From: JBMYQA01 sp049600855
GTDB lineage: Bacteria; Bacteroidota; Bacteroidia; Cytophagales; Flammeovirgaceae
Direction of reading: 5' to 3'
Length of the DNA stretch: 27,680 nucleotides
Assembly (NCBI GenBank): GCA_049600855.1
Contig: JBMYQA010000049.1
Coordinates: forward strand, 1 to 27,680
Shown here: piece by piece, positions 24,601 to 27,680 of the stretch
How positions within the stretch are numbered: the first letter of the stretch is position 1
Layout: every line of letters begins with the position of its first letter
Notes under the pieces: model-generated
Database searches by the model: none
The model's input: only the letters and a program-made list of their open reading frames with translations
Told to the model about the DNA's origin: nothing
Made by a program: the position numbers and the translations under genes

Positions 24601-27396
24601 TATGACAGTACATTAATAGGTTGGTCAACTCAGACTTTACAAAATAATCAAACATTCAGTGCTGTAAATATCGGCTATTGTTTTGCTTCAGCAGCGCGCC
24701 AGTCCATCATTGACAATTTTGGTTGGACGATTACAGATGCTGGAGAAACATGCAGTGATCCTGCTTATTTCCAAACCACTTGGCAAACCACCACTACTAA
24801 TGAAAGCATCACGATTCCTACTAATTCAGGAGAGAGCTACAACTATAATATACACTGGGGAGATGGGCAGATTAATACTAATCAAACAGGAGATGCCACG
24901 CATACTTATGCCAGTGCAGGAACGTATACTGTGACTATTACAGGCGAATTTCCTAGACTCTACATAAACGCTATTATACCGGCAAGGTTCACGATTAGAA
25001 CCATTGAGCAGTGGGGCAGCATTACTTGGTCATCTATGAATAATGCTTTTTCTGGTGCCAGCAGTCTGAACTATAATGCAACAGATGTTCCCGATCTCTC
25101 TCAGGTGACTGATATGAGTGCCATGTTTAATGGTTGTGACCAATTTAATGGGGCTATAGGCAATTGGAATGTGAGTAATGTGACTAATATGGGAGACCTA
25201 TTTAATAGTGCATTTACTTTCAATCAAGATATTAGCAATTGGGATGTGAGCAATGTCACCAATATGTCAGCTACCTTTGTGAGTGCAAGTGCCTTCAATC
25301 AAGATATTAGTAATTGGAACGTGAGCAATGTCACTAATATGTCTGCTGCCTTTGCGAGTGCAAGCGCCTTCAATCAAGACCTTAGCAACTGGAATACGGC
25401 CAACGTGACCAATATGAACTCCCTATTTTTGGCTGCAACTGCCTTCAATCAAGATATCAGTAAGTGGAACGTTAGTAAAGTTGAAAACATGCGTGGTATG
25501 TTTAATGGCGCTACCACTTTTAATCAAAATTTGGGGAGTTGGGATATTAGCCAAGTTTCAAATATGCTTGAAATGTTTAATGCATCGGGCATGAGCACCT
25601 CCAATTATGATCAAACGTTGATTGGTTGGTCAGGCCAGACTCTTCAAAACAATGTATCATTGGGTGCCACAAGTGTAAACTATTGTTTGGCATCCGCTGA
25701 ACGTCAATCTATGATCGACAATTTCTCTTGGACAATTAACGATGGAGGATCAAGTTGTACCCTCACCACTTGGAATGGCGCTACTTGGGATAATGGCACG
25801 CCAACGGCTAGTACTTCTGCCATCATCAATAGCCATTACGATACCTTTGTGGATGGCGCCATTGATGCTGAAAATCTACGAGTGAATTTCTCCAATAGTT
25901 TAACCCTTCGTGGTGACAGTGCTGTAAACCTGGCGGGATATTACTTCAACTTTGGCACTACAACTGTGCAAGATAGCACTGCGTTTATACAAACAGCGGC
26001 AAATCCTGGTAACTTTGGTGCTGGAACCTATACGGTAGAGCGCGAAGGCACAGACTTCTTAGAAGCTTATAATTACTGGTCATCACCACTTCAAAGCTTC
26101 ACCATTAATCAGACATTTGGAACCAATAATGTCCGAGGCTTTTATTTTGATGCGCCTACACAATCTTGGATTGGAACAAAAGAAAACACTAACATGGAAC
26201 CCACTCGCGGCTATGCAGTAGCAGGTAACGATCCGTTTAATGCCGCTGCTACTGCTGTGCGTTCTTTTTCAAGTACGACAGGCTTTAATTCGGGCGACTT
26301 AACGCATCCCTTGAGTTTTTCTAATGATGCTGATGCTACCAACGATTGGAATTTAATTGGTAATCCTTATCCTTCAGGCATTAGCGTAGCTAACTTCCTT
26401 GCCACCAACTACAATGGCGGTGCAGGACCAATCGCCAATGCAGTATACTTGTGGAACTCGGATGGTTCAGATGTCATCTCCACCAATTCCGATTATGCCA
26501 TCATGAATAATATGGGCATTACCAATGCAGGAGGAAGTACGGCTCCCACTTCTACGACCATTGCTTCTTGCCAAGGCTTTTTTGTTCAAGCTGTAGCAGC
26601 GGGTGATGTCACGTTTAGCAATGCGCACCGAACAGCAACCAATAACACCTTCTTGCGCACCAACACGAGTCGGCAACGCATTTGGATTAAAGCCACATTA
26701 GAAGACATCGCCAGCAATGAAATCCTGATTGGTTTTGCGGATGATGCCGAAATGGGCAAGGATCAATATGATGCCAAAAAATTGGAGGGGAATGGTCATC
26801 TGGCTTTCTATAGCCAATGGGCATGTACAGACAGGGCAGTGCCCTGTCCCAACAGCCCATTAGCTACTGAAAAATTAGCCATCCAAGGCCTCAGCCCTAT
26901 CGAATCCCCAATTGCCATTCCCCTTGGCCTGCATGCCAAAACCGCGGGGCAATACACATTCAACATCAGCCATTTGGATCATTTCGACCTCAACCATTAC
27001 CAAATCGTGCTCATTGATCACGAATTAGAGCAAACAACCCATTTACAAACAAGTAGCTATGTGATTGAGTTGGAATCAGGTGAATACACCGATCGTTTCG
27101 AATTACAATTTATTCCAGCAAGCGTCACTAGTCTTGAGGTATTCACCCAACCTTCGGAATTCACCATTTACAGCTATGAAAATCAGGTGTATTTTCAAGC
27201 ATCAGAAAATAACACACAACCCTATCAGATCGTGATTAGCGATTTATTGGGAAGAACGGTGTATCATCAAGCCATGCGAATCGGAACGGAAAAACGCAGC
27301 ATTCGCTTAGATCAGGTTGCTACAGGAATTTATGTGGTGCAGGTAGAAACGGCAACGGGCAAACAGGCCAAACGCGTTTGGATTAACGGGCAATAA
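21694..27396 (+). CDS. Giant surface protein: four PKD-like + BspA/DUF285 repeat modules with T9SS C-terminal domain
   Basis: About 1900 residues starting at the ATG of MKTRWIIITSLLLLSLAGQV; the in-frame TTG at 21664 is rejected because the signal peptide begins here. Four modules (starting near 21762, 22615, 23314 and 24766) each hold a PKD-like beta-sandwich (FITTWQTTS ... VDWGDGQ ... THTY ... YTVTITG), a string of 25-residue BspA/DUF285 leucine-rich repeats (FNQDISNWDVSNVTNMS..F), and a closing motif with two cysteines (YC.ASA.RQSIIDNFGWTI, D.G..C). Repeat counts are about 4, 2, 12 and 6. After them come beta-rich domains (WNLIGNPYPSG) and a type A T9SS sorting domain (about the last 80 residues: YQIVISDLLGRTVYHQ ... 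GIYVVQVETATGKQ). It should be exported through T9SS and attached to the cell surface as an adhesin or matrix-binding protein. Confidence 0.93.
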   Translation: MKTRWIIITSLLLLSLAGQVNAQFITTWRTTTANETVIIPTFTGETYNYNVDWGDGQTSTNQTGDATHIYATADTFTVTITGTFPRIYFNSSASSSKVLTVEQWGNNPWTSMGNAFKSCTYLEINASDTPDLSNVTDMSGAFQGITNFNGDLSNWDVSNVQNMSLMFKGASSFNQDISGWNTANVTNMSEMFSSANSFNQPIGMWNTSSVTNMFQMLSLASSFNQDLGNWDVSNVTSFHVFKSGGTSWSTANIDKTLIGWSKQTLQNGILILIVGNYCHSADARQSIIDNYGWNLLVSGGQVCTGQQFITTWQTTSDGERITIPTFPSETYDYDVNWGDGQSSLAQTGDATHTYTTAGTYTVTITGIFPRIYFAGTGDAAKIQSVTQWGGICWSSFAKAFEGCSNLSITATDAPELTNVTDLSQMFKGSGIGNPNLSSWITSSITNMSSMFEQATNFSSDISAWNMSSLSNAANMLDNTNLSIVDYDNLLLALANQSLSSAVSFGAANLEHCAGASARQSLIDNFSWTITDGGKNCNSPNFFKMTWETTTNNESITIPTFSGETYNYIVDWGDNEATGSITGNATHTYAAAGSYTVTILGTFPRIYFNNSGDKDKLQDITQWGTTAWTSMANAFEGCGNISITATDAPDLSVATSTSQMFASSGLTTPDLSSWNMSNITDMTGMFQSATSFNGNISAWNTSSVQEMDSLFRSATSFTGDLSTWNTSSVQNMSYLFSANANFNGNISAWNTSNVQNMAGMFQGATSFTGDLSAWNTGNVTAMTLMFDQATNFNGNISSWNTGNVTDMLGMFANATSFNRDLNSWDVSKVISMRNMFINATAFNGNISNWDVSSLVSSRSMFDDAVAFNQDISNWNMISINSMTNMFNGAAAFNQNIGSWNMPVLNAISGMFQDATSFNQDISNWNTSNVIYMDNVFNGATVFNQNLGSWDLSSALVLASMFDNSGMTSTNYDSTLIGWSTQTLQNNQTFSAVNIGYCFASAARQSIIDNFGWTITDAGETCSDPAYFQTTWQTTTTNESITIPTNSGESYNYNIHWGDGQINTNQTGDATHTYASAGTYTVTITGEFPRLYINAIIPARFTIRTIEQWGSITWSSMNNAFSGASSLNYNATDVPDLSQVTDMSAMFNGCDQFNGAIGNWNVSNVTNMGDLFNSAFTFNQDISNWDVSNVTNMSATFVSASAFNQDISNWNVSNVTNMSAAFASASAFNQDLSNWNTANVTNMNSLFLAATAFNQDISKWNVSKVENMRGMFNGATTFNQNLGSWDISQVSNMLEMFNASGMSTSNYDQTLIGWSGQTLQNNVSLGATSVNYCLASAERQSMIDNFSWTINDGGSSCTLTTWNGATWDNGTPTASTSAIINSHYDTFVDGAIDAENLRVNFSNSLTLRGDSAVNLAGYYFNFGTTTVQDSTAFIQTAANPGNFGAGTYTVEREGTDFLEAYNYWSSPLQSFTINQTFGTNNVRGFYFDAPTQSWIGTKENTNMEPTRGYAVAGNDPFNAAATAVRSFSSTTGFNSGDLTHPLSFSNDADATNDWNLIGNPYPSGISVANFLATNYNGGAGPIANAVYLWNSDGSDVISTNSDYAIMNNMGITNAGGSTAPTSTTIASCQGFFVQAVAAGDVTFSNAHRTATNNTFLRTNTSRQRIWIKATLEDIASNEILIGFADDAEMGKDQYDAKKLEGNGHLAFYSQWACTDRAVPCPNSPLATEKLAIQGLSPIESPIAIPLGLHAKTAGQYTFNISHLDHFDLNHYQIVLIDHELEQTTHLQTSSYVIELESGEYTDRFELQFIPASVTSLEVFTQPSEFTIYSYENQVYFQASENNTQPYQIVISDLLGRTVYHQAMRIGTEKRSIRLDQVATGIYVVQVETATGKQAKRVWINGQ
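22135..22434 (+). repeat. DUF285 repeat array, module 1 (about 4 units)
   Basis: Tandem 75-base coding units (FNGDLSNWDVSNVQNMS and similar) within the first module of the surface protein, ending in a degenerate unit. Confidence 0.85.
23694..24592 (+). repeat. DUF285 repeat array, module 3 (about 12 units)
   Basis: The longest array, with roughly twelve 75-base units such as FNGNISAWNTSSVQEMDSLF. The first half favours FNGNIS/FTGDLS openings in alternation and the second half FNQDIS/FNQNLG, which suggests growth by duplication of pairs. Confidence 0.9.
25144..25593 (+). repeat. DUF285 repeat array, module 4 (about 6 units)
   Basis: Six 75-base units. Neighbouring units at 25219-25293 and 25294-25368 differ at only about 8 of 75 bases by direct comparison, which indicates a recent tandem duplication. 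Confidence 0.9.
26830..26848. repeat. REP-like palindrome inside the coding sequence
   Basis: GACAGGGCA-G-TGCCCTGTC is a perfect 9-bp inverted repeat in the surface protein gene, coding for part of WACTDRAVPCPNSP. The codon run looks out of place in the domain and may be an in-frame insertion of an interspersed palindrome. Confidence 0.5.
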
Positions 27397-27405
27397 TTAG
27401 CCAGT

Positions 27406-27433
27406 GTAGAGACGCAAAATTTTGCGTCTCTAC
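27406..27433. repeat. 28-bp perfect palindrome, interspersed REP-like element
   Basis: GTAGAGACGCAAAA joins directly to TTTTGCGTCTCTAC with no loop, 10 bases beyond the surface protein stop. Short GTAGAGACGC... palindromes of this kind are dispersed in many bacterial genomes. It could also work as a transcription stop, although no T-tract follows. Confidence 0.75.
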
Positions 27434-27517
27434 TACCAATCATTCACACAAGGGCAAAAAATCGTTTGGCCGATGTCCAACACATTTCATCCCTGCAAAA
27501 AAAATCATGAACTCCAC

Positions 27518-27622
27518 TTAATGCTTTTCAGTATCAGCATAGGCTTTCTTATCCAAGGTTCCTAACGTCTTCCAGATTTGCTGCAATACTGCTTGACTTT
27601 TTTCATTAACAGCTACATTCAT
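27518..27622 (-). CDS. Possible small ORF, 34 residues
   Basis: From the ATG at 27622 the minus strand encodes MNVAVNEKSQAVLQQIWKTL then GTLDKKAYADTEKH. It is predicted helical and charged, and may be a small helical protein or the end of a longer gene rebuilt by chance. There is no neighbour to support it and the family is unknown. Confidence 0.2.
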   Translation of the reverse strand: MNVAVNEKSQAVLQQIWKTLGTLDKKAYADTEKH

Positions 27623-27680
27623 TAAAAATAATTAGAGCGCGCTCCATTTTTATTTTCTTTAAAAAATACTACACTAAGCC

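Noticed and set aside
22135..25593. Regular repeats that could be taken for a CRISPR array
   Set aside because: The period is 75 bases with coding translation (25-residue DUF285 units) and no non-repeated spacers.

Overview
The window looks like a chromosomal segment of a free-living Bacteroidota bacterium, probably from the Saprospiria/Cytophagia side of the phylum. The basis is a giant surface protein with a type IX secretion (T9SS) C-terminal domain, a Reg_prop/Y_Y_Y sensor kinase, a phylum-typical REC-HTH regulator, moderate-to-low GC, and few Shine-Dalgarno sites. No rRNA, tRNA, CRISPR array or intact transposase was seen.

Layout. (1) 1-5007 is housekeeping-like: a truncated conserved hypothetical gene, a membrane-anchored rhodanese (-), an M16 zinc peptidase (+), an ADP-ribosylglycohydrolase-like gene (+) whose conserved N-terminus lies upstream of every standard start codon, and an arginase (-) with a terminator. 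(2) 5008-9400 is an AT-rich accessory stretch: a zinc-ribbon membrane protein, a secreted protein with a possible GldM-like C-terminus, a Fic protein behind a near-perfect palindromic operator, and a small secreted protein. Between them on the minus strand lie three start-less or frameshifted coding fragments (5253-5402, 7318-7517, 8594-8758), which suggests a decayed small-gene cluster. (3) 9488-13391 is a plus-strand operon: ethanolamine/amino-acid permease, glutamine-synthetase-like gamma-glutamyl-amine ligase, iron-dependent alcohol dehydrogenase, then a terminator. Together they suggest uptake of an amino alcohol, gamma-glutamylation and alcohol oxidation. (4) 13549-16555 (-) is a LodA/LodB pair: a quinoprotein amine/amino-acid oxidase with a cysteine tryptophylquinone (CTQ) cofactor, plus its flavoprotein maturase. 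It converges on the operon, making 9.5-16.5 kb an amine-nitrogen block. (5) 16725-21230 holds a beta-propeller sensor histidine kinase (+) and a convergent REC-HTH response regulator (-). (6) 21694-27396 encodes a 1900-residue cell-surface protein made of four copies of a PKD-like domain plus 25-residue BspA/DUF285 repeats, ending in a T9SS sorting domain. The control region between it and the response regulator carries repeated TTAAGTGTT boxes and a structured leader, so kinase, regulator and adhesin may form one regulatory unit. (7) 27397-27680 holds a 28-bp perfect palindrome and a doubtful 34-codon ORF.

The best candidates for something undescribed are the Eat/GS-like/Fe-ADH operon facing LodAB, the decayed minus-strand fragments around the Fic gene, and the box-rich region between the response regulator and the repeat adhesin.
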